Shown one piece after another: positions 1-10,911 of a DNA stretch of 64,000 bases. The notes under the pieces were generated by a model, which was not told the origin of the DNA, ran no database searches, and saw nothing but the letters and a program-made list of their open reading frames with translations. The translations under genes were made by a program, and so were the position numbers. Within the stretch, counting starts at the first letter, position 1; the number at the start of each line of letters is the position of its first letter. The DNA comes from Agelas oroides (lineage: Eukaryota > Porifera > Demospongiae > Agelasida > Agelasidae): the NCBI GenBank assembly GCA_949130485.1, contig OX422201.1, positions 3,942,516-4,006,515 of the forward strand, in the 5' to 3' direction.

Positions 1-901
1 ATACATACATTGGTCAGAAGATTTCTGTTTGTTTTTTGACACAAATTGATGTAATTCACCTCTCACGAGCACTATTTCCTGGCCTGCTAGTCCTGGTGAT
101 GCCTCATATTCATAAATACATCTTTGAAATTTGGCCAAGATGTCAATTTTCTTCCTGCAAATTGTTGAATTATCAGCATTAACAGTGTTCAGAGTTGGCA
201 TGTACAGATCAGCTTGTTTCCCGAGGGTCAACTTGCATTCCTCAAAAACTTGCTGATGGAATGCCATGAGTGTTGTTGGGGGATGCTCCACATCATTCAT
301 TGTGCCCTCATCCAAGGGATATCTTGGTTCAAGAATTTCAACCATTTTCTTCCGATACTGCTGTATTAGCTCTTCAGTAAGATCTTCAAGTTTCTGAATG
401 ATTGTTGCATACAAGCTTCTTTCTATAATAATGTTTCCACTTGAATTGAGTGCTTTCTGATATTTTTGTGCAAGATTAGCAAGCATTGAGCCATCCAAAT
501 TAGCACTAAGTCCTGGTTTTAATTTTATGTTGGACAGTAGATGTTGGGTTACTTCTTCAATTGCCACATTAAAATCTGGTGAGATTTTATCAGGTGTCTC
601 GGCTGGATTCATACAAAAGGGGTGGGGAATTACTTTGCATTCCAGAGAAGGGAAAAGATGCAACATGACTCGCACAACCTCATCAGAAGTTGATGGCTCG
701 TAATCACTGCTTCGAACAAGAACACTAGATTTCAAGTACTGAGTCCATGTCTGTGGGTTGCCACTTTCATCTTCCTGTGGTTGTACTGTTTGATCACGAA
801 TAAGCCAAATGAAATCTGGAAAGTATTTCTGAAGGTCTATAAGTTCTCTTTCTTGTTGGGATCCATCTTGAAGGACGGTAGTTGAAAGATGCGTGAAGCA
901 G
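1..901 (-). CDS. Death-domain/guanylate-binding protein gene, exon 5 (partial): end of GTPase domain and helical region
   Basis: One open frame runs from an acceptor (pyrimidine-rich, cag) just above 901 off the window edge. The exon opens with a C that completes a Ser codon with the AG of exon 4 (phase 2 both sides). It continues the GBP fold: CFTHLSTTVLQDG, then DFIWLIRDQ, where the R-D pair is the GBP-family nucleotide-specificity motif (TVRDF/TLRDF in vertebrates), then TQYLKSS, matching the family's 'EYL..SL' stretch. After it come about 200 residues of mostly helical, charged sequence typical of the GBP middle domain, with GQEIVLVRGELHQF near the edge. GBPs are dynamin-like large GTPases of interferon and pathogen defence. 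The C-terminus is outside the window, so a prenylation motif cannot be checked. Identification as GBP is strong; function here is inferred. Confidence 0.85.
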
Positions 902-940
902 CTGAAAGAAGAATATAAAGTACACAGACCAATTATATTT

Positions 941-1462
941 ACCATAAGCTCCCAAAATTACATCCCCTTCAAGCAAACACCCTCCCCTCTCTTTAACCCC
1001 CAATTTTCTACATAGACCCTTGTGTAATGGCCCGTAGCGAGTGATGTCTTCTGGGCATGCTTTTAGTGAGCTTTTGGTCTAGCTCCGTCGTCAATTGTGT
1101 TCAAAAACATGTACACATGAAATCAATATAGTCTTGTTCACTGACCACCGCTGGTTGCTCACATTACGAACTTACACGGACTATTACACGGGGTTGTTCC
1201 CTGTCACCACTGATGATGCAAGTTGCTTTGATGCCTATCAGCTTAGTATAAATACAAGCGCCTCTGATTTCCAGTAGTTTACGTTCAGCTATAAGCTGCT
1301 GCCTCCAGAAAGCTGCGGCAGTTGCCGTGATTGTTGACCTCGAGCATAACATTGTGACGAACCAGGGGTCATATGCATGAGACTAATTGAATAATCAAGC
1401 AAACGCCCACCCCCCCCCCACCTTTATCTGCATAAAGGGGCGTATTTTCGGGAGCTTATGGT
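941..1462. mobile_element. MITE with ACCATAAGCTCCC terminal inverted repeats
   Basis: The ends are inverted copies (ACCATAAGCTCCC at 941, its reverse complement ending at 1462), extended by CCCCTT-rich sequence for about 30 bp. It is 522 bp and non-coding, and sits in the intron of the GBP gene, 40 bp from the acceptor of exon 5. Superfamily is not clear; no confident target duplication. Confidence 0.6.
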
Positions 1463-2394
1463 AAAAAGAGTGTGCAATTTTAAGAGGATACAAAAACAGT
1501 GAAACTTTCTTAGCATATTTTTAGGGTTTCACTACACCCCAAAGTGCAAAATTAATACATAGTATAGTTACTTATTCTAGCATGTGGAGACAAGAGGGTG
1601 TTTGGATGACTAAAACATTTGGATACATTGACTGAGGGTGTCTGTCAGCCCATGTGACACAAACTGTACGTGAGCTGCATGGAGCAAGCTGCAGTGCTAG
1701 CGCTTGGTTGCATTACATTTGACACACTGCTGTCAAGCTGTCACCAAGTCTGCAATGCATCCCCTGGCTACCAAGTCTGTAAGTGAACATCTGGACCATT
1801 GTAGCAAGCACTAAAATATGCATAGCTGCTGTAGACTAAGCCATCACTCATGCAGTTTTTACCCACGTGCATGCACAAGGGGTAAAGTGATCGGTCGTGT
1901 CCATCTGTTATTGTTGTCTGTCTGTCTGTCGAGGCCAGTTCTCCAGATCCAGGTTGTTGTATTAGTGCTAAATACCTTCAAACTGTGTTTTGAAAAACTG
2001 CCTTGTCTGTGCTTCTTTTTGCTAGATACACTCTACAAACACTTAAAATCCTATGTTTTGAGTTAGCATCATGGGCACTCCTATCGACCCCACCCAGATA
2101 CCTGGCCAACAGCAACGTGAGACAACAGATTCAGTGTTCCTAGGGTTCACTATACAGCGTGCATTTGTGAGACAACGGTTTGTTCCTATCCCCATGGAAG
2201 CACATGCATAGCTACATGGCGTGCAGGGTATGTGCTCTACAGAGCTCTAGTTTGTACATGCGGTATCCAGCAGTTCACTTGGATGGTTTGTTTTACCTTT
2301 GTTAAAAGCCTGCTTTGCCGGTAGTAGTTATCCTGTGTATCTCCAGTTGCCATGCAATGGGTAGAGTAAGCCTCTAAGCACTTATGTCGGTCAT
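1463..2394. other. Intronic sequence without recognisable genes
   Basis: Only short ORFs without family resemblance are present. It lies inside the 5.9-kb intron between GBP exons 4 and 5. I see no repeat boundary that I can place with confidence. Confidence 0.5.
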
Positions 2395-3019
2395 TTAACT
2401 CTTTACCCCCGACACGCATGCGCAGAAATCAATCTCGTAGCCACGAGACAAGATATTGAAAAATGGCGATTTTGTATCATGACGATTCATAGCGTTATAT
2501 CTTGTAAACTAGCTGAGTTCACAGGTTGATAGTTAGGCTTAGTTTAATCAAAAACTAACCTGCTTTACTCAGGAAGTAGTCATACGAGTTGATAGTGAAG
2601 TTCGACTAAGCCAGAACGGATGAAGAGCGGGTACTCGCTATCCATTGGAAATGACGGGAAATCCGTGGCCAAACTCCCAGCGAAGGTACGTTTTCATTGT
2701 TGTTTAGATGATTAGCTAGAAACAATTCTGTAGAACCAGTTGTGCGTAGGATACAAGCTGTTCTGTGACAATGCTAGGTTCAACACGGTCGGCAGCCAAA
2801 CTTCGAACGCGATTTCCGGGGAAAGTCCCTATGGGACACCCCGCCTAATTATGCTTCGATCGACTTCCTGTGGCTTATAATAACTATGTACTAACTCAAA
2901 AACGCGCAGCTGTGGCGATAAATAGCCGGAAGCTAACTCGGGCGCATACGGGCGCTATCGGGTTTAAAGGTTGTCAAAATTCTGGGCGCATACGGGCGCT
3001 ATCGGGGGTAAAGGGTTAA
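2395..3019. mobile_element. TTAA-target MITE (piggyBac-like), copy 1
   Basis: The element 2399-3015 is flanked by TTAA on both sides (2395-2398, 3016-3019). Ends are inverted: CTCTTTACCCCCGA at the left and the complement of CCCTTTACCCCCGA at the right. A second copy lies at 24385-24995 and is similar along its whole length. TTAA duplication plus CCY-rich ends is the signature of piggyBac-type transposition (Kolobok also uses TTAA). No coding capacity. The subterminal sequence repeats 'gcgcatacgggcgctatcgg' twice near the right end. Confidence 0.8.
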
Positions 3020-3321
3020 GCTAAAGCCAACTTCTGGTTGATGAAATTGGGGGTGTGGCTTTGCTGAACACGCTTGTTTAACTGACATGTTCGGATATCT
3101 GAAGTTCAGGTAAGTGTCTTCCTACTGTAATTCCTACACCCCCCGAAAAGCAATGGAGATCCAATCTGAGCATATATCTGTAACTATCATGATGCACATG
3201 TGAACAGTCCACCAGTAAGTATGGAAAAGTGATGGTATACCACCCTCACCACTGTCAGCAACTCCAGAAGGAATTCCCTGTTTACATGAAGTCACACATT
3301 TGATATGCCCACATAATTATA

Positions 3322-3908
3322 TGTGACCCACTGAGCGAAAACCCGGCACATCCCACAAATTTTGTATTAGAGTTTGAGGCAATTTTATCTGGACAGGTCA
3401 TTTTCCAGCTAAACTCAGATTATTACACTGAATTATGAAGCCCAGCTCTGCTACTATAAAGACGATGTTAACTCGAACTCACAGGCAGGTCAGCGAAATA
3501 CGGGAACGCTTTGCTATGGACAGCTTGGTACACGTTTTTCAAAAAACATGATTTCACCAGCTTCCAGTCTGTATACGGTTATCTTTCTGCCTATAGACAC
3601 AATGTAATCCCCTGCTTTCACAACCACTGTCTTCCCAACTGTCTTCACTGACTTTCAAGCTGCCTTTTTACAGGATCACATTAATTTTATGTAGCACAAT
3701 AGTATATGGAGACATTAAAATTTACCGTAGCAATGTGCATTTTCTCGAAAAGTTGCATTCCGTGTCCGCTATGCTTTTTGCTCTGCAACTCAGGAACCAA
3801 GCAACTGATTGCTTCTATTTTTTACTGCTGCATAATTACACTGATTTCTGGTCTTATATGATTTTCATAAAATGTGGGATGTGCCGGGTTTTCACTCAAG
3901 GGGTCACA
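3322..3908. mobile_element. MITE with TGTGACC termini, TA-flanked
   Basis: Left end TGTGACCCACTGAGCGAAAA is matched by its near-perfect complement ending at 3908; the inverted match runs about 35 bp (to the GGCACATCCCAC motif). Both ends abut TA, as for Tc1/mariner-type insertions. 587 bp, non-coding, within the GBP intron. A related half-end occurs near 7375. Confidence 0.7.
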
Positions 3909-4021
3909 TATATAGTTATGTGTAATTAGTAAGCTACAGTGCTATGGGCTAATGATGCATGAGTTTAATGCAGGTATTCAGTATTAAAAAAAAAAAAACT
4001 CCTGTCTGGCTCCTCTTTTGA

Positions 4022-4400
4022 CAGGGTTTCATACAGGATTTTGAGTTGGGGGGGGGGAGAAACAGAATGGTAGCAGGGTGATAGTAGCGTGCGAAAGCAT
4101 GCTCACACACGCTTACGCATGCGTGCCTACTAGGGGGGTCTGGGGGCATGCCCCCCCCCAAGGAAAATTTTGAATTTAGATCCTCTCAGATTGCTTCTAA
4201 CACAATCTGGGACAAACTTTCCAAACAACATTTTGATGATGCATACTTATGTCCAGTAACATGTAAAATTAAATAGCTAATATTGATAGCACCACAATAA
4301 TAACTATACTCAATTTCAAGATTTCTGGGGGGGGGGGGGGGGAATTGTGGCTGGGGGGGGGGGATAATTCCAGGGGCCCCCCCCTCTGTATGAAACCCTG
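4022..4400. mobile_element. hAT-like non-autonomous element with CAGGGTTTCATACAG ends
   Basis: Inverted ends CAGGGTTTCATACAG and complement of CAGGGTTTCATACAGA bound 379 bp. The CAGGG start is typical of hAT elements. The interior has long G and C runs and a palindromic block (GGGGGCATGCCCCCC at about 4141) that recurs in two other hAT-like elements in this window (17608-18015, 57882-58441). Target duplication not clear. Confidence 0.6.
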
Positions 4401-4926
4401 CTTGAGGTGAAGTTGATTTTTTTTAAAGCTTTGAGGTAAATTTACAGTACTACACATTAGATTCTGTGAGCATCTTGTAGTGCAGTTTAGACTTGTATAT
4501 GTGATCAATCAAAGCTTCCCCTCTTGCACATATAAGCAATTACATGAAGCAGCTTCAAGAAATTATATATGGAGAGGTGCATACTACACACTGCAATCAT
4601 TTGTACTACTCATGCAGCTACTATTGCTATACACAAGTTAAATCTGGCCTCTTGCTGACAACTGCTGTCTGTGAGCACAGAGCCTGGCATACGTATAATA
4701 AACAGTCCTCAGCTTAGAGAAAATATAGGTAAATTGCCATGCCTGCTAAATATGCAGCTATACAATAAAGCTATATCAGGATAATCTCTGCCTAAATTGT
4801 CTACACAGCTGCACCTCACACTCAAACTACCTCTCTGGATCGCCTCTCATAACCATCTTTTGGAACACTAGATTGCATGCTGTATATCATATCAAATGCA
4901 ATTGCAGCATAACTTAATCCAATTAA

Positions 4927-5498
4927 CCCTTGATATGCAGAAGTAGTTATTAATTACGGTTTATTAATGCAAAAGTTATTCGTTATTAATCTGAAGACCA
5001 ATGTGGCAAGCGTTGCTAGCTAGCCTTGGGCAGTAACAGTGGCATGATTTGTGTAAATAGTGTGTAACTAGGCTGGAATAGTTTACCTAAGTACCTGACC
5101 ACAGCTGACTAAGCGATTTTCTACTTGTTTGAAGTCATTTTCTGCCGCCATACAGCGTAGCTTCTAGCAACTGGAAACAGTACCGATTATCCCACTTGAT
5201 ACTTACTGCCTTGACAAATTGAGCCGATTTTCAAGTTATTCGAAGGTAACACTTCCATCGTAAGTGAAAACTGGAGGCGGTTTGCTTCCTCTGTTTGAGA
5301 TAAAGTTTCGTGTTTGGCAGCCATTGTCAAACCCCACAATCACTCACGAACTAGTACCGCCCCTTCCTGGCTTTCCTGAATAGTGATGTAAGTGGAAAGG
5401 TGTGGCCTAGACTTATTAGTACTAAACAGTCAGGGTTTATCCCAAAGTCACGCTAAGCTTCTTAGCTTCGCAAAAATGCGACATCCACAGTTCAAGGG
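4927..5498. mobile_element. TTAA-target MITE with CCCTTGA termini
   Basis: Flanked by TTAA at 4923-4926 and 5499-5502. Ends CCCTTGATATGC and (complement) CCCTTGAACTGTGG are inverted. 572 bp, non-coding. Different interior from the 2.4-kb TTAA element, so a separate family using the same target. Confidence 0.7.
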
Positions 5499-5502
5499 TT
5501 AA

Positions 5503-6137
5503 TGAGAAATGGACCAGTTGCATGTAAGCAAAAATATATGTATGGAATGTTATTTGGTAGTGCTACATCACATCTGGACTACTCATTGGGCCATTTTGGG
5601 CTACTTATACATGAACATATACATGTATCTGTTTTTGATTGCATTTAACTTCCACACTATATTGTGTAACTTATTATGACATATTGTTACTGAGCGTAGT
5701 GAGGCTAGGTAACCGTGACATAGGCATAGAAGGCATGACGTAGGGCGTACAAGGTGTGACATATGTAGGAGGCATGACCTAAGTACAGCAAGGCTAAGCT
5801 CGAGGGTTGGTAGTCGCATTGCAGTCTCGGCCCCTCATGTGATCTCAAATGTATATCACCCCCAACAGGCACATGACATCTCCATTGCTGCTGAGTAAGC
5901 GGTCGAAGCAGGGGCTTACGTGTACCAAGCTTTCTATGGCAACAAGTTTCCGTATTTCACTGACCTGGCTGTGAGTTTGAGCTTTTATCGTCCCTATAGT
6001 AGCAGAACTGGGCTTCATAAATCAGTATGACACAGTGCAAGCCCCCCAATGTCTGTCCAAGGAGTGGAGGCTGAAATGTTTGTAATGCAGCTTGCTCAGT
6101 ACAGTTGGACACAAAGTATAACAACCAGGCACCAACC
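5503..6137. other. Intronic sequence without recognisable features
   Basis: No coding exon or paired termini seen. Contains loosely repeated 'ggcatgac' phrases at about 5700-5780. Confidence 0.4.
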
Positions 6138-6751
6138 TAGCCTCGTTCCAAGTCCTCCTCCACAGCTATCGTCGCTTGCAGTACGAATAACGTGCAGGAG
6201 GCCTGGTGAGAATTATTACATGATGTATGCAACTGACATAATAATATAATAACAACTTTATTTATCACTACATCACAAGGTAACTCCACAAAGCCAACTT
6301 GGACGGACTGGGAGCTCGTGCGGGACGTTTATCTAACGAATTTCATGTTTAGACAAAGGACAGAATGCAAGAAAAAGGACACTCGAATGGAAATAAGAGT
6401 GAAAGTTGATGGTTGCAGAGTGTTAGAAGCTTTATGATGAACCTGGAGCATGACCAGCTGTTGCCAACAACTCCAGAGGTTGGTTTTAAAGTCGCTATGA
6501 CACTAGCTTGCTCTTGGTTCTTCGCGCTTTACATATATTGTTTCTATCTGTACGCTATCGATCTATCGATATCGTGGCTACTGCGGCATAATAATTCCAA
6601 TCTCGTTCCCAAGATACTGTTTGCCTGGGTATGAGGCTACATAATTTAATCGACAGTGGCATACATCACGTGATAATTCTTACCAGGCCTCCTGCGCATT
6701 ATTCGTACTTCAAGCGACGATAGCTGTGGTGGAGGACTGGGTATGAGGCTA
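6138..6751. mobile_element. TAGCCTCG-family MITE with 8-bp target duplication
   Basis: Begins TAGCCTCGTTCC and ends with its complement (GGGTATGAGGCTA); the arms match inward for about 90 bp. The flanks carry GCACCAAC at 6129-6136 and 6752-6759, an exact 8-bp duplication. 614 bp, no coding. It sits 100 bp from the splice donor of GBP exon 4. Termini and duplication length agree with the helicase-carrying transposon at 16983-23580. Confidence 0.85.
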
Positions 6752-6851
6752 GCACCAACGTGTGTCTACCTTCTATCATCATGTTATACACATACAGTGG
6801 CATGGTCTGACAAACATCTGAGAAACTGTAATATAACAAACAAAAACATAC

Positions 6852-7311
6852 CTCATTTTCTGAAGGTCAGTATTCCTGGGCACACCCACTGAATTGTAGA
6901 TAAGACAGGAGCTCAGAAGAGTTGTGATGACAAGAAGGTTGTTTATACCAGTGTTCTCTCTGACAGCATCAGTCCCCTCTGTGTCCAGAAGCAGTAACAC
7001 AAACTCTTCACATTCCAGAACAGTTGTGCCCATCCATACTCCTCGTGTACATGTTTCTGTTGTGTGCCCCACTTGAAAGGCATTGGGTATCCCCAGCAAA
7101 CAAGAGAGGAAATATGACTTGCCAGTTCGATAGGGGCCACAGATAGCCAGGACTGCTACAGGTTTTTTGATGGTTCGTAAAAGCGTTAAGGCTTCCTCAT
7201 TGAGTTGCAACTTGTTACCATGTAGGGAAAGTAGGACAATTGAAGATGAGAGCTGCTTTCCAGGTAGAATTAACTCTCGTCGAGTGAGCTTTAATGATAT
7301 GGATGGAGCTT
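6852..7311 (-). CDS. Death-domain/GBP gene, exon 4: GBP GTPase core
   Basis: The open frame from an acceptor (ccatttag) at 7312 to a donor (GAG|gtatgt) at 6851 encodes a GBP-family N-terminal GTPase. Visible motifs in order: HGNKLQLNEEALTLL, the P-loop GPYRTGKS, the switch region TTETCTRGVWM, and the G3 motif DTEG within LLLLDTEGTDA, followed by NTDLQKM. These are the characteristic spacing and residues of GBP/atlastin GTPases (YRTGKS rather than a Ras-like loop). Incoming phase is 1 and outgoing phase is 2, matching exon 3 and exon 5. A frame-shifted partner ORF on the same strand is a shadow. Family assignment is firm; GTP hydrolysis is inferred from intact motifs. Confidence 0.93.
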
Positions 7312-7537
7312 CTAAATGGTAAGGAATAATGAAGTAAGTAAAGCAACAGAAGTGAATCGAATTCTAGGACTAATTATGTGACCTACTGAGCAAAAAACTT
7401 GCATTTAAAAAACCCCCTGGAAATCCTAATGTGGAATTGTGCCATGGTGAACATACAGTGGTGTAAGAACCATAGCGGGTTATTTCCGTGGGGTGCTAAT
7501 TTTCATTATTTTTGTGGTTAACCCAGGTGTCACGAAA

Positions 7538-7582
7538 TTTTCCACCCACAAAATTTTCCACCCACAAAATTTTCCACCCACA
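7538..7582. repeat. 16-bp tandem repeat, three copies
   Basis: The unit 'aaattttccacccaca' occurs three times head to tail. Non-coding, intronic. Confidence 0.7.
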
Positions 7583-7705
7583 CTGCAGCGCTGTCTACAT
7601 CTAAGCCTTCGCAGCAATTATTGTGCGAACGTAATGGCTAAATTTCGCTGGCATTTATCTCTGAATTCAAATATCCCATGGACACAAAATAAACACCAGT
7701 CTTAA

Positions 7706-7977
7706 CCGTCGATAGACGCTTATAAGCGTCACTACGTCAAAATGCGACAGATGCTTATAAGCGTCACGGATGCGCTTGAGCTCATAAACACGTACCTAGG
7801 TACAAATTAAGCGATAGAAAGCTTCTTAACCCCCTTTTTTAACTCTGGAGAGCTATTTTCAACTTCTCTGGTGCTTATATTTTCAGATAAAAGCTTTTAT
7901 AATTGTTGTCCTCACGTCATATTAAAAATTCCGTATTTCTGGTTAATTAAATTCCAATAAACTTAGCATATAATCGG
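7706..7977. mobile_element. TTAA-target MITE, short member of the ATTATATGC family
   Basis: Flanked by TTAA (7702-7705 and 7978-7981). The right end reads (complement) CCGATTATATGC and the left CCGTCGATAGACGC. 272 bp. It shares its right terminus with the larger element at 10271-10907. No coding. Confidence 0.65.
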
Positions 7978-7981
7978 TTAA

Positions 7982-9158
7982 GCTAAGGTCTTGCGATAAT
8001 ACATATCCACAGATCAGCAAAAACTTAGTACCTAGGGCTAGAGCTTAGTAGGGGGGGTCACGGCAACGATCGATCAATTGATGACTGTACCACTGTTTCT
8101 TAATTGTTCTTAAAAAGCTGTGGGCATAAAATATGGGGCAAAGATTGGTAGGGAGAGCGATTTTAGGCCTATGCAGACATCACAGTTTGAACAGCATGCA
8201 CATCATAGGTGAGTTGATACTGCATGTCAAATCGACCAGTTTACACATCTAGCACCCACCCCCATCTTTCACAACATTCTAACATCCCCAAAACATGGGT
8301 GCTTACTACGTATGTACTCTACAGTAGCCCAAGTAATGAAATTTCTGGTTTCTCAGACAACTACATATGGGATTTTCCACTACGCAAGTGGGTGGTTATT
8401 TTTATTACCTGCAATGGATATTGCAAATCTCTTCAAGTGGTGCCATTCTACAATTTGATGGTTCTCCCTCAGTAAACGGTGCGAGTTATTTGCAATAAAA
8501 GCGTGGTACATGCTGTCTGTGCAGTTTTCAGTCAATAACATCACAATCTCTCCGATCCCTGACAACCCTTGTCTGATGTTTGTAGCTCAAACAGTCGGTG
8601 ATTGAAACCCCACCCATCAGTATAGATTGCTTTTTTTTGCGGAAGTATTTTATTGAGAGGCTTTGGCATTTTATGTTGTGTTGATTAATATTGTTTGCTT
8701 GTAACTGAAAAACTTAATGTTACCTCTGGAAGATCATGTAACTGTGAACAAAAAGTTGATGTGGGTGGATCTGAGGAACAAGAAATTTAGTTTCCTAACG
8801 TAACCTTCGACCCATTAAACAATTATTGTGGATGAGGAAATCATAAAACTTTAATGCCATGAGATAAAAAGACACGACAAAAATTAGAGTAGCTCAGGTT
8901 AGTATGCTAGACAGATAATCCAGATAGCTACTTTGGGCAAGTAAAGTGCAAAACTGGAAATAGCAACCAGAGGGAAGCCAACAGAGCTAGGTTGAAATAG
9001 CACACAGCTGCTAAAATATTGCAAAATAAAAACTGAAAATGTTATTTGAGGGAGGGGCTAAGATTGCACTTGTATTTGCTAAGACACAATGATAAAGTAG
9101 CCCTAACAAGCCAACCTTCATCACAAAAGTTTCTTACTGTAGCATTACGATTACTTAC
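7982..9158. other. Intron between GBP exons 3 and 4, nothing recognised
   Basis: AT-rich, no family-like ORF, no clear paired termini. Confidence 0.4.
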
Positions 9159-9306
9159 GCTGCTTGGGCAATGAGCCAGCAACATGTGATTCATGGTGTG
9201 GCTGCTCATTGTGATCAGCATTACAGGATTGCTGTCCATCAGTATTATGTAGTTTGGATTGCTGATCACTGGCTTTAAGTTCCTCAGATGGCTGGTCACT
9301 ATTGGG
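9159..9306 (-). CDS. Death-domain/GBP gene, exon 3: hydrophilic linker
   Basis: A textbook acceptor (ttcccttttaatctgcag) precedes CCC AAT AGT, and a donor (C|gtaagt) follows. The 148 bp encode 49 residues rich in Gln, Asp, His, Asn and Ser (for example NSDQPSEELKASDQQSK) with no structured-domain signature, as expected for a linker between the Death/WSF half and the GTPase half. Incoming phase is 0, matching exon 2, and outgoing phase is 1, matching exon 4. That phase agreement on both sides is the main reason for calling it real. Confidence 0.75.
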
Positions 9307-9539
9307 CTGCAGATTAAAAGGGAACAATGATTTTTCAATTGCTGTACATATGTAATATACCAGATTACATGAGTACAATGAGTGTAGGCCTTGGTTTACA
9401 GAACTACACCACAGAGCACCAGATGCCGTTTTAACTAACTTGCATCAGTTACAACAGCCAATAGTGACAGCACAAGATTGGCAGACCACCTCCTGAACAA
9501 TCATTATCTGTTGCTGCATGTGCATTGCTGTGTTTCATT

Positions 9540-10169
9540 GGGGCGAGCCTGAGCGAGCCCCACACTAGCGGGACTGCATTGCAAAGATGCGTGTGTATGT
9601 CTGTCTGTTTGCTTGCGGCCATATACCGTAAATTTTAAATTAACACATTAAGTATTACGTCCTCGTGTACTCGGTAGGTGAAGGCTACAACCGGAGTGCA
9701 GCATCGGCGACCTGAAGCGAAGACGACTGAAGTTGAAGCACACATGACAACTTAATCGTGGTTTGTACAGCTACAGACCTTCAACAGCAGGCTGCTCACA
9801 ACGGTGTAAATTATGGACGATGGTTGAAGTCGCTTCGGGTAAAGTCCGTGCATAAACGGCACTCATATTCGCTGGAGACTCAGCTCATGATTTGAGCGTG
9901 AAGCTTAGTCCATGCATGTGTAGCTACAGTAGCTGCCCTGGCTGGAGAAACGACTGGCACATGCATCAAACATTTATCTTGGTCCCTGGCACTGTTATGC
10001 ATTATGATTGTGTATACATGCATAGCATGTCTTTTCATTTGACTTTTTAAAAACACTTTTAAAACCCCATGTAAATGGTGAATGGTGTGCATGTAGGAGG
10101 ATGCTTGACTTGATGTGTTACATCAGTGATATAACACTGTTCCTGTATCAGTTTGCTCAGGCTCGCCCC
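9540..10169. mobile_element. GGGGCGAGCCTGAGC-family MITE
   Basis: Left terminus GGGGCGAGCCTGAGCGAGCC, right terminus its imperfect complement (GCTCAGGCTCGCCCC). About 630 bp. The left terminus is itself palindromic. Six elements with these ends occur in the window (9540, 15483, 32733, 34043, 35955 and an end at 40841). Target duplication not established. Confidence 0.75.
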
Positions 10170-10270
10170 CACAATGTTCAACATTTTCTAGTAATACAAC
10201 TCAGGACAGTTAAGGCAGCCTATCTACATATAAATCATACACAGATCAACTTTTGACATGGTAAATTTAA

Positions 10271-10907
10271 CTGATTATACGCGGTAGACGCCAATTGGCG
10301 TCATACACATACATGTCACGAAACGTATAGCCGCCAATGGCGTCACGGATACGGCTAAGCGTTATCATGGCCCAGGGCGAATAGCTATAAGCTTTGTATC
10401 TGGTCAGTGATAAGCATGGGGCTACTATAAGTGGGTTGATCCAGAAGCCCTCAAGGGGCGGAGCATAGCAAGCGATAACAGCCTGGGCAGTTGTCGATCT
10501 CCTTGATCGAGAAAACGACTCATTAGCCACGTTTTCTTCTCAACGCCAATAAGCAGAAGCACAGCGCTAACTACAGAGGTAGAGCGTCTCTTGGGCTTCA
10601 TAAATATCATGACAGATCTCAACCTGTGCCATGTTAGTCAACGAGCGAAGCCAAAGAAGTACACACAACACGCAGCAGGTAAGCGTCCTCCGTAAACTGG
10701 CTACATACAACTTCCGAAAACATGCCTATGTTTAAAATAACCCTGGAAAGCCTTTTTCTGTCCTTTATTTCACTCTGTAGAGCTTCGCTTGACTTCCCTG
10801 ACGTTTTAATCCTTGGAAAAAGCTTTATAAAAATTGACATCATGTGAAGTTAATCTATTTCTGCATTTGAGGTTAATTGCATTCCATTTAATCCCGCATA
10901 TAATCGG
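10271..10907. mobile_element. TTAA-target MITE, ATTATATGC family
   Basis: Flanked by TTAA at 10267-10270 and 10908-10911; ends CTGATTATACGCGG and (complement) CCGATTATATGCGG. 637 bp. Related through its termini to 7706-7977, of which it looks like the fuller form. Confidence 0.7.
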
Positions 10908-10911
10908 TTAA

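Noticed and set aside
1-901. ORF at 794-1003 on minus as a separate gene
   Set aside because: Crosses the splice acceptor at 901 in another frame; the GBP frame explains the sequence.
4269-4508. Proline-rich ORF on minus
   Set aside because: Produced by poly-G/C runs in a hAT-like MITE.
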